A stretch of DNA of 64,000 nt, from assembly GCA_900708905.1 (NCBI GenBank), contig CAADRB010000010.1, positions 2,440,624-2,504,623 on the forward strand, in the 5' to 3' direction. This document shows, piece after piece, positions 49,603-61,639 of this stretch (positions within the stretch are counted from its first letter, which is position 1; each line of letters opens with the position of its first letter). The position numbers and the translations under genes were made by a program. This DNA is from Hymenolepis diminuta. Taxonomy: Eukaryota > Platyhelminthes > Cestoda > Cyclophyllidea > Hymenolepididae. Under the pieces are notes generated by a model that was not told where the DNA came from, did not search any database, and worked only from the letters and a program-made list of their open reading frames with translations.

Positions 49603-52600
49603 TTAATCTATAGGGGCCAAATTCAGATATTGTAATTTCATACCGTAATGCACAAAGTTGGGGAAGTCTGCCTGAAGGGTTAACTTGATTTTAACGGCCT
49701 CAGAAAATTTTCGAATATCCGAGGCTGGAAGAACTTGATTGGTTGGATTGTTTGAATCAAGGAAGACGACCCGATAGCGCAAAATATCGCCAGTTTCAGG
49801 GCGGATTTCCGCAAAATTACCCTTACCATCGCAATCAATCATTGCTGGTCGTTCGGGATAACCTGCAGTGTCATAAATAAGAGTTATCAGCGTTTCAGTT
49901 GATCTTATTCAGTAACGATAACCACAGTCTTACCTGGCATTTTCGCCAAGACAATGGATCCGGTTGCAAATTGACCATATACATATTGGCTTTCATCCAT
50001 CCTATGATCTAAAGTCTCAGGTTCATCAAAAGCGGCTATTTTTGCATGGCCGTTTTTGAGATACTTTGATTACAAACCACAATACCAGTCCTTTGGCAAT
50101 TCACTTGGATCAGCCGAGTCCTAGAAGTATCGCCATTTCTTGCACAAGACACATTCAATCCACATGCCTACTTACATTTGAATAAGTAGTGAATATATGA
50201 AGTGAAAATGCAGAGATATTTGTGGTTTAGGATGAAATGAAATACAGCTCTTATATCTTAGAAATAAATGCTACCCCTATCATTTCGCTAATCTTACCTG
50301 TAGGTGATTCGTACGAATTAGATAGATCAACTGAATCATCTAAAATCCGAAAGAGCAAATTATGAAAATGTATTAGCTATCACGACTATGGTGAAGGAAA
50401 TAAGCAGTGAAGTTAATCTACTTGTTCACCTTATAAATGATATATTTACTGACCTTTTCGGCGGACTTCAGATTCGTTTTCAAGACGTAGCTTCTTAACC
50501 TAAAATGGCAAAACATTACCTAAAGCAACGATTCTAGAAAATAAACATTATTAAATAAAAATTTAGCTCAATTTATGAAGCAGTGAAAAGAATAACCATG
50601 GGGAGGGACTTAAAATTGAAGAACAAATTAAAGTTCTAGTAATATTTTGTTCTAAATCGAAATTAGAAAGGTATTAGAGATTTTGATTTATATTGTTGAC
50701 CCCATTAGAAATGAAAACAGTTAAAAATAATCGAACCATGTATGTAGACATTCGACGTTGTGTTTTCCTTTAAGATTAACTAATAGCTAATTTTTTGCAC
50801 CATTCAATCAGATCAGCTCGGTCGGAGAAGTAACTGAACACGTCTATTAAATTGTGTTTTAGGGGTCTGCCTGCCAAAGTTTTAATAGACAGTTAATAAA
50901 CAGAAGATGGATACTTGGAAATAGATCTTAGTTCAAAATTTAGGATAGGACACAAGAAGGTAAACGGAAAAACGTCTTATCGAATAGAAAAACTGCTGTA
51001 ACCTTGCAGAATGACTATTTCATTATGTTTTTGATTGTGAAAATGGAAAAGCAAGGTTGCTTTAAATGACAGTTCCACAAGATTTTTAATGAAATACTAC
51101 TTCTCAGAGTTTGATTTAACTATCCAATTAGCATAAACTTTAAAGGATCTGGGATTTAATAATTTAATCGATGTTTCTGGACAGACTATGGGACCATAAA
51201 CACCCAAGAATCATGCTAAATTTAAATCGCTTCAACGTCCAAAGCGGAATAGAACTCAGACTTAAGGCACTACTAAAATATAATTCACTTATAATAATAA
51301 TCTGGTTATTTTTGAAATCGAAAAAGGGCACTGTTAAATATTTTTATTTAACATAAGAGATTAAAACTTACCTTTTTAGTACGTCTCCACTTTCCTTTAG
51401 GGCTTCCGAGGACTGATTCATAGAACGCATTAAAAAAGTTATATCGTTCGGTAATGTTATCATCTTTTAGCACATTAACTTATAAACGATGGCTAGAATA
51501 CTCTAGAATTCACCGAGAGAGCACTTTCAGGGCTACTGAAATTTTCTTCATCTCTCTTGACTAGTGGCACATACTATAGAATGAATTCAATCACAGAATC
51601 CATCCATTTACCTGAGTTATTCTGTGGTAATGGCTGGATAGTATTGGATGCTAGGGTCCTTCTAGGGTTACCTTTATTCTTTCTCATCTTTTCATCTGTG
51701 TTAATAAAAAGTAACTTTGATCAGGAATTTTTGAAATTACGAGCAGAGAGCCCAAATTCGAACATTCGATACCTTCCTCGAAAACAGTATCAGAATCAAA
51801 TAAGGGCTCTTCAAATGAATCGTTGGAGGGATCTGAATATTGGTTATCATTTTTTGCAGCTGTATTACTCTTTAGCAATTTATTTTTCTTCCCAAATGAA
51901 ACAACCTATTAGTATCAGTTAAAATATTTAAAATAAATCGAAATCATTTTCTGTCATCATCTATTTTCAAAATAATGCAATAGTCAAAACCACTCCTAGA
52001 TGAAATTGCAAACTCACTTTACAGCTGAATTCTTCGAAATTCAGGGAATAGTCAAAACTGGCAGAAAATTTTTTATAAAGATGCTTAGATGTCCAATCTT
52101 CATATTCAACAAGAAAGCTATCAACGACGTCGTCAAATAAAGATGTCTTCGATTTTTCAGTTGTTTTGTTGCTGGACTCAATACTTTCTTCAGAAACTTT
52201 TACTTCATCATTATGTTTACTGTTGTGTTTGGAAGGTGACTTATGCAGATTTATTCTAGATAATGGTTTCTCGTTAGTTGATTTAGGTATGGATGTTTCT
52301 ATGTCTTTAGGATGAGAGACGCATAATGGAAGCTTCTTGAATTGTTTAACACCACTTTTTCCGAATAATTAATCAAATTAGTTTCCTCCGTTTGCCGCGT
52401 GTCTTGATTTGGTGACTCCATGGTGGGTTTCTCGAAGCTCTTCATCGAAGCGCTGTTAGAACTTTTCAGAGTAGGTTCTGTAGATTTCGAATCAATTGTG
52501 CCTTTACTGGTTAGGAGTTGAGTTTTCATTTCTCGAATCGCCTCCACTTTGTGGGTTAAGCCGATTTAAAATGGCATCCCTTGCATCTTTAACCTTTAAA

Positions 52601-52610
52601 ACGAAATAAT
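49603..52610 (-). pseudogene. Tandem CW-PWWP paralogue with a stop-containing CW exon
   Basis: Exons that keep phase can be followed: about 52362-52018 (Lys/Ser-rich, SLFDDVVDSFLVEYEDW), 51905-51773, 51463-51372 (GSPKGKWRRTKK), 50499-50454, 50339-50298, 50167-49934 and 49862-49603. Exon 50167-49934 is the counterpart of the CW exon of the neighbouring gene: WIECVLCKKWRYF, then TAG, DSADPSELPKDWYCGL, then TAA (CAA in the intact copy). The fourth zinc-binding Cys is also gone (FDEPETLD against NPCDEEDD). The next exon reads GYPERPAMI, so both Trp of PWWP are lost. The intron between these two exons sits at the same phase-1 position as in the intact gene, which proves common origin. Upstream, at 52.3-52.6 kb, open frames change twice. 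The CW exon is 234 nt and symmetrical, so skipping it would restore a frame; whether the locus is dead or makes such a product cannot be decided here. Confidence 0.7.
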
Positions 52611-54027
52611 TCAGCATAAATGAATTGAATAGGTGTAAACATGAATTTAATATCTTTAACGGAAGCAACAAGCTCTATTGACCTGCAGAATGTCATAGAA
52701 ATTTTCTTGTTAAAAGTAGAACTTGAAACCTTTTAGGAGAACGCTATACATTGAAGAAGAATGTTTTAATCCTTATACTTAGATGAGGAAGGATATCAAT
52801 TTAGTCCAATGGGAAAATTTTAAATTGCCATTAATATAAAAAGATCGACATAGAGCTATTACTGGGAACTCGCTAAGATAAATTATGACTGGAGTTGTTC
52901 AGACCAAGCATAAAAAAGGCGGAAGACTTAAAACTCAAACGACGGTTCTTTTTAAAAGAACACATTTATCTAAATTCTGGTGCGTAGGATATGACTGGCT
53001 ACCCAGTTAGCGGTGGTGAAATCTCGATCTTAGGCACATAGAGTAGAAAACAGGGAAAATCATGAACTTCATAAAGTGGATTCCTTTGCTCCTTTCCACA
53101 AATCTGAAACCCCGTTTGAACTGTTTAATACGCACAAATTACGTCAATTACTGAAATAACACCACTGTCAACAATATTATGATTAGCTATCTTAACCCAC
53201 GCCCGAAATAAACTTCGAGAAAACTACAAGCTCTATCTTTTATGCGTTCCCTTCATAACACGAAATTATGGGAAGCGTTGCAGTAGATAAAGCATTTAGC
53301 ACTAAACGCTAAACCCGATTTCCACACATGAATAAGTCCAGCCTGTCGGATCGAAAGAAATGCTTGTACATTATTAATTTGAAACACATTTATTTTGCTC
53401 AATTCGTGCAAATAATCAATAAATGTCTTGGAGTAGGTAAGATTATTCTACTCATGGATCTATCTAAATTATGCACTGTGCAACATTAAACACGAATTTT
53501 CCATATTTAACACTTGTAAGCTATTATTAATAAACGATAAATCAATAACCGAGCAGAGTACATGCATTCTAATTCTGGATGGATAAGGTTAAGGGCATAG
53601 TTTCCACATCTAGCAAGTGTGTACCATGCAATGTTAAAACGAATTTCGTACACTACATATGCATGTTGTTAAAAAAATCAACAGATCCAAATTTGTGAGG
53701 AAAGCAATTATTATTTGTATATCAATATTTTTCTTAAGTGTTTTCGCGTCTCTGCACTCTGTAATATTTCCTCCAAATTTCTTCCTTTATCGAAAATCAA
53801 TAATCCTACAGAAAAAGTTATCTATTTACTTTATTTGGCGCGATAGGTATTAATAAAAAAACTGAAACACAACCAAATGGCTTTATTACGATTTCATAAC
53901 TCCAAACCAATTTTATGAACAACACTTACTCTTTTCAGGAAGACCTATATTAAGAACATAGCACAATTAGCCAAAAATGAGATTGAATAACAGGAAATCA
54001 GTGTGGAAAGCATTTTTTTATTACAAA
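52611..54027. other. Intergenic region between the CW-PWWP paralogue and PRPF3
   Basis: AT-rich with no supported gene. Short plus-strand frames (for example 53659-53853) have no features. Confidence 0.55.
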
Positions 54028-54033
54028 TTTATT
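54028..54033 (-). terminator. Polyadenylation signal of PRPF3
   Basis: AATAAA on the minus strand, 53 nt after the TAA stop at 54086-54088; a second copy follows at 54017-54022. Confidence 0.5.
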
Positions 54034-54036
54034 GTA

Positions 54037-54057
54037 ATATATATATATATATATATA
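54037..54057. repeat. (AT)n microsatellite
   Basis: About ten AT units in the predicted 3' flank of PRPF3, just before its stop codon on the other strand. Confidence 0.9.
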
Positions 54058-54085
54058 CAGCGAATAACATTGATTGAAGGAAATA

Positions 54086-57000
54086 TTAATCTACAGTATC
54101 GTCAACTGATTCCAAGATGGCTCCACTATAAGCCATATCCCAGTAATGCTCCACATTTTGCTTTTGAAAAAGAGCACGCGCAAACAGCTCTGTAGGACAT
54201 AATTTCACTTGCATATTTGAAAACGCACGAGTCTTCACAGTTCCCTAAACGGCACGAAAGGGAAGCATATGAGAGTTTAAGGCTATTTTACATAGAGGGC
54301 AATAAGAAATAAACTTTTCAAGCCTAATATGAGAAATCTTTACAGCACTTAACTTGTCATAGCGAAGGCATTTCGAACCCATTCTGAGAAACTCGCATTC
54401 TACCAACCCTTCATTTGACCAGTTTTAATTAATTCACTTAGCCATCCAAATCGCCGAATGTGCAAAAATAAGCAAGTTGACCAATACTCTAACCGCATAA
54501 CTTGATAAATCAGCCGCACCTAGGTCTTGTAATTTCCCACTTTGGAAATCAGAATTAAGTTGCACTCGGATCATGAAACTTATAGCCTTTCAGAAGTCTA
54601 AGGTTTGTGCAGTGTCATACGACTTAAAGAATAACAATGACAAGGAAATTCTTAACTCTATAAACTATCTTGTACTTAACTGTAGACCATGTACTTGATG
54701 AACATTGAACATTCCGATTGAAAACCAGCACGTAATTAGCAAAGACTATAGAGATGAAATTTCAACCTTAAAATCATTTTTACCCACCTCCCAGACAACG
54801 CTGCAGGAAGGAAAACTCGAATTGGCTGCCTCAGCATCAACAACACCGCGTTTATTTTCCAACCACTTGATTCGGTGCATCATGAGACGCTTGAATCGTC
54901 GCTGTTGTTTGGGTCCACCCTCCACCACGACAACATTGCAATCGCTGTGCAAGGCTACAATGCCTGTCATAAACAGTTGATTCGCGTTTTTCTCCACCTT
55001 GAACTTATGAGAGGGATTTGTGAGGTCTCGAACTCTATAACGATGTAAAAATGTCTCGATGTTTGAGAATAACCCTTTACCTTACCTGTACACTGTTACA
55101 TAGGTTCTAATGGAGGTATCCTCACGATACTTCTTGATTCGTTTGAAGCGAGCTTGTTCTTTGGTCAACTTACGAGAAGCATTTGCAGCCTCATGGGCTC
55201 GCTTACGAGATTCCATTTGCTTGCGAACGTAGGCTTCAATTTTACTAGGATCCTGTACAGCTTCTGTACCAAGTGCTCGCATTATATTGGCTAATTTAAC
55301 CTGTAATTGAATTAGAATAAATTAGACACCGATACTTCTTCATTTTCTAACAATAATGGGGAAATTCAAAGTGTTAACAATTTATGTGGCCAAGAAAACA
55401 ATGTTAATTAAATTGAGTCGCGATACTTGTAATACGTTCTTGAAAAGCCGTAATCAATCCAACTTCACCATACAGTTCTTAGTAGGGTTAAGCTTCAACA
55501 GAATGTAACGCTCTCAGTCAAAAAGCTCATAGCACAACGTCAGGAGACAAAACGACGCCTACTAATAATAGAGATCAAAAGAAATCTTCACATAATCGAA
55601 ACTTACACATCGACCTCCCCTCTCTCAATAAATACAATACTGAAAGCTATAGATAGTCCTATCTGAATAATACTACTTTGATCAAATTGATGCAATATCC
55701 CATTCCGACTACCCTTTCTAACCAACGAACGAGCTAAATCAAGTGAAGTACCTCGCTCGAGAGATTTCTTACCAAATTTTATCTTTTCCAGAAATGTATC
55801 AGCATCAGTCATATGAAATGAGATAATTTCTGAAAAGTTAAACCCCAAGATTACGCATAGCATCTCAGATCTACCAAAACATTAGTTAGATCTCTGAGTG
55901 ATCTACTAGGTGAAAAATATTATTAAATCCCAAGACTATTGAACGAAAGCGCTCACCAGCGGTCATCTTGTGGATGATAATAAACCCAGATTCTGCACAA
56001 TCAGATAGAGATCAATGAGCTTTACCACATGCATATTGATAGCTACGATACATGAACTTGGGGACTAAGGATCAATTTTTTGTTTATCAACAATTAACGT
56101 CAAAGAAAATGACTAAAAGTTAACAAAACAGTTAACTCCCGTAAAATGGTAAAGAAAAATAGCTAACAGAAAAAAATTTCCTTCAGTAAACCCGGAAAAT
56201 AGGTTTGTAAGAAATAATAATGAAATTTAACTTTCATATGAACGTTACAAAATGGACAGCTTCAAAATGGCTTAAGTTAGAATGTGTTCTTATTATTAGT
56301 ATAAGCACGACAGAAAACAAAACCACCGAAAGAGAACCGCTTGGAAATGAATCCTTTATGTGAGAGCTTATTTTAAAAGGATCAAGTTTAAACCTAAGTT
56401 AAAACACTCAAAAATGAACTTACGTAAGAACACTATAGAGAAGCAAAATGCCTACCTTCGGTTCGGGTGGTTTTTCTAAACCAAGTCGAACTCGTTCTTG
56501 GCGCTCCTTTTGAGCTTCTTGACGATTTTGTCTACGAAGCTTCTTTCGCTCCTTCTTGGTTAACAAGAGTGGAATTTCTGGTATTTTATCCAAAGCAGTG
56601 GGTGCTTTCAGTTTAATCGGATGCTCAATTAAATCAGTAATCCAAGATTCATTAACCAATTTGATAACACCGTCGTATTCATCTGAGGAACCGTAACTAG
56701 AAAAATGAGGCATAAAAATGCGAAATCTTACTCAGTAACTCCATCTTTCAAGATGTAAGCGTCCCACCATTCTATATCCGGGACAGAAGATTCATCAACT
56801 TTTCTTTTTGGTTGAATCGTAGCTAACTTTGCCGCGCTAGCAATACCAGTACGTTTAGCAGCTTGGGCTATTGACTCCTGTAATTTATCCAGTTGAGCTT
56901 TTGTTCTCAATCGTCGACCAAGTTGGACAAACTGTCCTGGTTCGAAAAATGAAAGTTGTCGCTTTGGTCTTGCAACCGACTTTAAACTCAAACGTGGATC

Positions 57001-57656
57001 GAAGTAAAGACTCTCTGTCACCGGTTTTGGTGGTGGTTTGGTGGATTTTTCCTCAGCAACCTCCTTGACTGTTTGAGCTTTTTGAGCACGTACATTCGCC
57101 TAGAAAGTAATAACAAAGAAATTAATACGAACTCTACCTTAAGTGTTGGTATACGCTGCGGTATGTGAACTTCTTCTCCGGTAATTGCATCAATAGTTTT
57201 ACCATGCTCATCAAAAATTAGATTTCGCATTTGTTCTCGCTCTTTTCTAGATAAAGATAAAACTTTAACACAGGAAAAATACTTGATTGGATCATCAGCA
57301 GGAGGTGTAGATTCCAGTGGTTTAACAACAGATTCAAATCTTGAGGCTATTCTTGCTTGAAGTTCAGCTGCCTTCCGTGCCTTTTCTGCAATTTCTGGGT
57401 TCGCAATCAGACCCTGGGGAACCATCATAGGCTTCGCTGGAATGCTTTCCTGGAGTTCAGTGAGCATTCATAGAAAAACTTACAAGACCCAAAGACTGTT
57501 TTCGTTCTGCAATGGTACGCTGGGCATTTTCCATAAGCTCCCGAATTTTAGCACTGCTCAGCTGGCCAGAACTTTAATAAACATAACCTATTTAACTTTA
57601 CTAATCTTAGCTTACGTCATAGGACCACCAGCAGGACCAGCATTAAAACCCGACAT
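54086..57656 (-). CDS. PRPF3: U4/U6 small nuclear ribonucleoprotein Prp3
   Basis: Eight exons with GT/AG borders give 1671 nt (556 aa): 57656-57616, 57571-57484, 57449-57138, 57099-56732, 56696-56456, 55300-55086, 55034-54788, 54244-54086. Prp3 is a component of the U4/U6.U5 tri-snRNP of the spliceosome and binds the U4/U6 duplex. Matches run along the whole protein: [97 protein letters not shown] and a C-terminal [11 protein letters not shown]...EHYWDMA. It is shorter than the roughly 683-residue human protein because it begins close to the [17 protein letters not shown] segment and lacks the N-terminal PWI region. An AG directly before the ATG, after a T-rich run, could be an acceptor for an upstream exon or a trans-spliced leader. 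The first four introns are only 44, 34, 38 and 35 nt. Confidence 0.95.
55301..56455 (-). other. Intron 5 of PRPF3 (1155 nt)
   Basis: Runs from GTAGGC to AATTACAG between PEPK and VKLANIM. It holds an 86-codon minus-strand frame (55863-55603) with no recognised feature. Confidence 0.8.
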
Positions 57657-60600
57657 CTTTACCAAAAAACAAGACAGTACAACGCGAAATAATATACTTA
57701 GTACCTACTTAAGAGAGCACTAAAAGATCGAAATTGCAGAATTAATATAAATACTGAAAATCCAAGTGATTAATTACTTAAAAATTAATAATGACATTTT
57801 TTTCTATATAATTCAGAATGAATTATTTTTTGAAAGTATCTTGGTAAATGTTTAGGTTTAATATATATTTTACTGTGTAACAAAATTATTGTATTATATT
57901 GTATTATTTCTGTTATTCAGAAAAAATTCTTAAACCAACGTTGTGCATATTGTAGTAATGCGTAACATTCAGTTCGCCTTCGAAACCCGGCTTTTCAACA
58001 CAGCGATCAAAAATTAATTTTTTAAGTGATTCAAATTGCTGGTTATCAGCAATCAGTCAAAAGCGGAGGACTGATAACTTATTATTTATTTATCTCTGTC
58101 CTACTGAATGTATATTTATAAATTCTCTCCTGCAGAATTGGAATGTAGCGGCTCTTGTTTTCTTTATGTCTCAATATATCCGCTTAAATATATATCGTAT
58201 ATTTTAACGCTTTCATAATTCATTATCCAAATTGGTTAAGTTATTTTTGTCATTCGTACAGCTGGTTATTTGCCCATTAGTCTACCTTCTTTGAGTATGC
58301 ACCAATGAAAATAAATCGTACTTCTATCTCATCGTAACACACTTCATTATGGCGAATTAGAAAACAGACTTGTCAAAATTGAACCAACGTTCTCTTTTAA
58401 CCGTAGAAATTTACGGAATGATTCAACCCTCCATTATATTGCAAGAGTACAGTGGCCTAGTGTATTTACCAAATCTATTTTTTGGCATTTTATGATAACT
58501 ACTTTGATCTATGTACTTCCTAGATTTGTAGATTGCATTAAAGTGCAAAGGCTGAAACCAGTTGAATAGTACACATTTATTTTAGTCAGTTGTGGCTTGA
58601 ATATGTAAGAGTAATCTTGTGCATACTCTTCAAATTTCATTCTTCCCGGGTATTTAGGACCAGAAATAAATATATGAATATTTTTGAGGGTTATCACCTG
58701 ATGTAGATAAGCAGAGACGCTTATAATCATTATTGATTAGGCCCCTTTTATTAAGGGGATGCTTTTACCAAGTTAAAAATGCTGAATAAGTTAATTTCGC
58801 CTTTATCTCCATGACTAGTTTCTGTAGGCTTTCCTATTTTATCTCCTATTAATATAAAGACATTTTAGAAAATAAAATAATGTTCTAAATAAATAGAGTT
58901 ATTCTAACTCAAATGAGTAATAAACATGGACGTAAGTGAACTGATTATATATTTACGGTCGTATGACTTTAAAACGAATTTGATTTTAGCACTTTCCATT
59001 AAGTTATAAAACCAATAGGTTTATTTCGAACTGTCATTATCAGCATAATTCAAAATGTTAGTAAAAATTATAAGTATTATTATTACACAATTATTTTGAG
59101 GAAAATGACCACATTCACCCGATGTTATGTTTCTTTGTCATATCTATACTTCTTTAGACGCATAATAAAAAGTCAAGGTTGTCATCTATCCCGTAACCTT
59201 ACTGTTGAAATCCCCTTTATTTCGTGAGTTACAAGTTTTCCTTATATTTCAATTCTAATATATTTTCAAATAGAGGAATTGATGAAATCCCATCCATCAA
59301 AGGACTATCCCATTCACAATTTTATTACCGTGTAATTATTGTGGATTCAAAGCCTTAATCTCTGTAGAACTAGTCACCTTGTTGGTATTTCCAATTGGTG
59401 ACTTAAATGATCATTCATATTAATCCCACATTTTTATTTCTGGTAGGCTTTTGAGGGTCTTCTCTTAAAATGAGAGAGATATTTTCAGTGGTTTGAGCGG
59501 AAATTCGTTAATACCACCTATCCAAGGGGACTATAACTTAACTCATGATCAAATCAAGGCTTAATAAGCCGTAAGGTAAAAAATATAATTTCATAAATAT
59601 TTTAAGTCTTTCAAGTTACATATTCAGATCTTGAAACGTATTGATTCACATTCACTTTTTTTAATTCTAACTGCAACAATCAAGCCATTTTAAAAAGGAA
59701 TTCACTCGATAAGTTAATTTTCTTTACTGAAATCATTTTCCAATGTTCGAATGCAGTAATTTAGAGTCTGCAGCTAATCACATAACTAGTAATGGAACAT
59801 ATTACCATATTATCGAATGCAATTCTGGTAGGAAGGAGAAATAATACTATGATTCCTTACCACCGACACGTTATTACCATGGTAGGTCAACCATTATTAG
59901 TCGATCTTTTGGAATTCCAATGACCGTTAATGATGGGCTAGATCTTCTCTAGCCAATCACAATCCGGATAAAACCTAAATTCAGTCAATAAGTGCCTGGC
60001 TATTGGTCCAGTCTTGCTTGGTTCAGTCGATCTCTAATAATTGAGGGCTTGACTATACTTTACAACAAATACCAACATTAGATCTCCATGAGGGTGTCCT
60101 GAATTACAGAAATGCACGCATTAGTGCGTGAAGGTTAATGTCTGTATCCATCTGCCATAACGCTTTTCCAAGGATTCGGCAAATCTGTAGTGAACCGGTT
60201 TATTTCACTTTCTTCGATTGAAGTTTTTTACCTATATTCCATAAATCCTTTTATAGAATTTTCACTTATATTTACAAAATCACAAAAATTTTTATTTTCC
60301 TTGTAAATACTTATAAATTGTTTTACTGTGTATCAGCCCGACCGTACCACAGACTCGGTTCTATCATGATTTGCGATCAAAGATAATTCGGTACTGTTCA
60401 TTCAGTGAGTCAGTGCGTTCTGACTAATTGAGGTTTTGCAGACGTCTGATCAATATGTTTATCTCCAATCCCACAGTATTTAAACCCTCTTTGTGAATCC
60501 ACATATAACATTAATGAGTCTGATGCATCTGATAGCCACCACCAGTCATTACATACATAGATAGATAGACTCTATAATGAAAAGTTTGGCAGATTTTATT

Positions 60601-61427
60601 ACAAAGCACATCGTTATTAATACTTATTTCTGAAATTTTTACTTGAAGATGAGAAATTAAACTTAATGTTACTGTGAATGACCACGTTTATAGGAAGTGT
60701 TAGATGTCGAATGAATTATTTAGTAGCTTCCTTTAATTAAATATTTAATTTACAACGAGTTGTTTATTCTCGTGTTATGGTTATTTTATTTTTTAACTTT
60801 ATTTCTAGATGGAAAAGATTTATATTATTCAAAATATACGGACAAAAATAATCTTTTCAATGATCATCTGATCCAATATAAAAGATAAAAGCAGCAAATA
60901 GTTATGGTTCAAATTATATTACGAGAGAACTGCCATTTTAAGATACGCCTCGCAGTGTCCTGCTTTTAAGAGGAGCAAATCCAAAACCATGTTTGAATGA
61001 TCAATCCTAGCGTTTTTCTGTCGTTCTTTTAATAACACACCATGGTACATGCGAGACCAATCAAGGTCGCGAAGAAGTAAAAAATTGCAACTGTACCAAT
61101 GGCTGAGGGGAAGGCATAAACCTGAATGATCACATTGCACAAAAAAAGACATGTCGAAGCTCCAATTCTACTAACCTTGTATTGCTCTATCTTGTAACAT
61201 TTGCTCGGGCTATTTTTCTTTTTCCCTATTATTCGATACCCCAGTCTCACTGGTTTTAATGACTAAATTTTACTTCAGATATGCCCTTTTTCGCTGTCCC
61301 CCTTCCTATAAGAACACATTATCTTGCACCATCATTCTTGGTTATTACTTGTAAGGTCAGTGTAATTTCATCATCTCTTTTTTTCAAAGATCAGCTGAAG
61401 TATTAACAAAAAAATAAATTAGCATAA
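57657..61427. other. Long intergenic region between PRPF3 and the TREX-like gene
   Basis: AT-rich and full of stops on both strands. One minus-strand stretch at about 61200-61029 encodes two hydrophobic segments around VYAFPSAIGTVAIFYFFATL, bracketed by a plausible acceptor and donor. I could not link it to other exons or name it. Confidence 0.5.
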
Positions 61428-61433
61428 TTTATT
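61428..61433 (-). terminator. Possible polyadenylation signal of the TREX-like gene
   Basis: AATAAA on the minus strand about 206 nt beyond the stop codon at 61640-61642. Confidence 0.35.
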
Positions 61434-61639
61434 AAATATACTATGCGAATTGCGACTTAAAATAAATAAATAAACGTGGTGATAAATGAATTTCCTTTGA
61501 TAAATCGTGTCAATTTATGCAATAAATGACCTAGATAAAAGTTGAAACTAAAGTAAAATTATATATCAAGAGTAAAGATAAGCAAGCAAATGAAAACAAT
61601 GAGCGTAGAAAGCCAATTAAAGTTAGAGACAGCAAGAAA

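Noticed and set aside
46824..49603. Idea that the two CW-PWWP modules form one large gene
   Set aside because: Joining the PWWP exon at 49.6 kb to the exon at 46.8 kb creates an immediate stop in the available phase, and the first module already contains two stops.
51500..51557. Extra exon (RDEENFSSPESALS) in the CW-PWWP paralogue
   Set aside because: Its phase does not fit; joining 51773 directly to 51463 keeps the frame without it.
54705..54980. 91-codon plus-strand frame at 54.7-55.0 kb
   Set aside because: Antisense to exon 7 of PRPF3.
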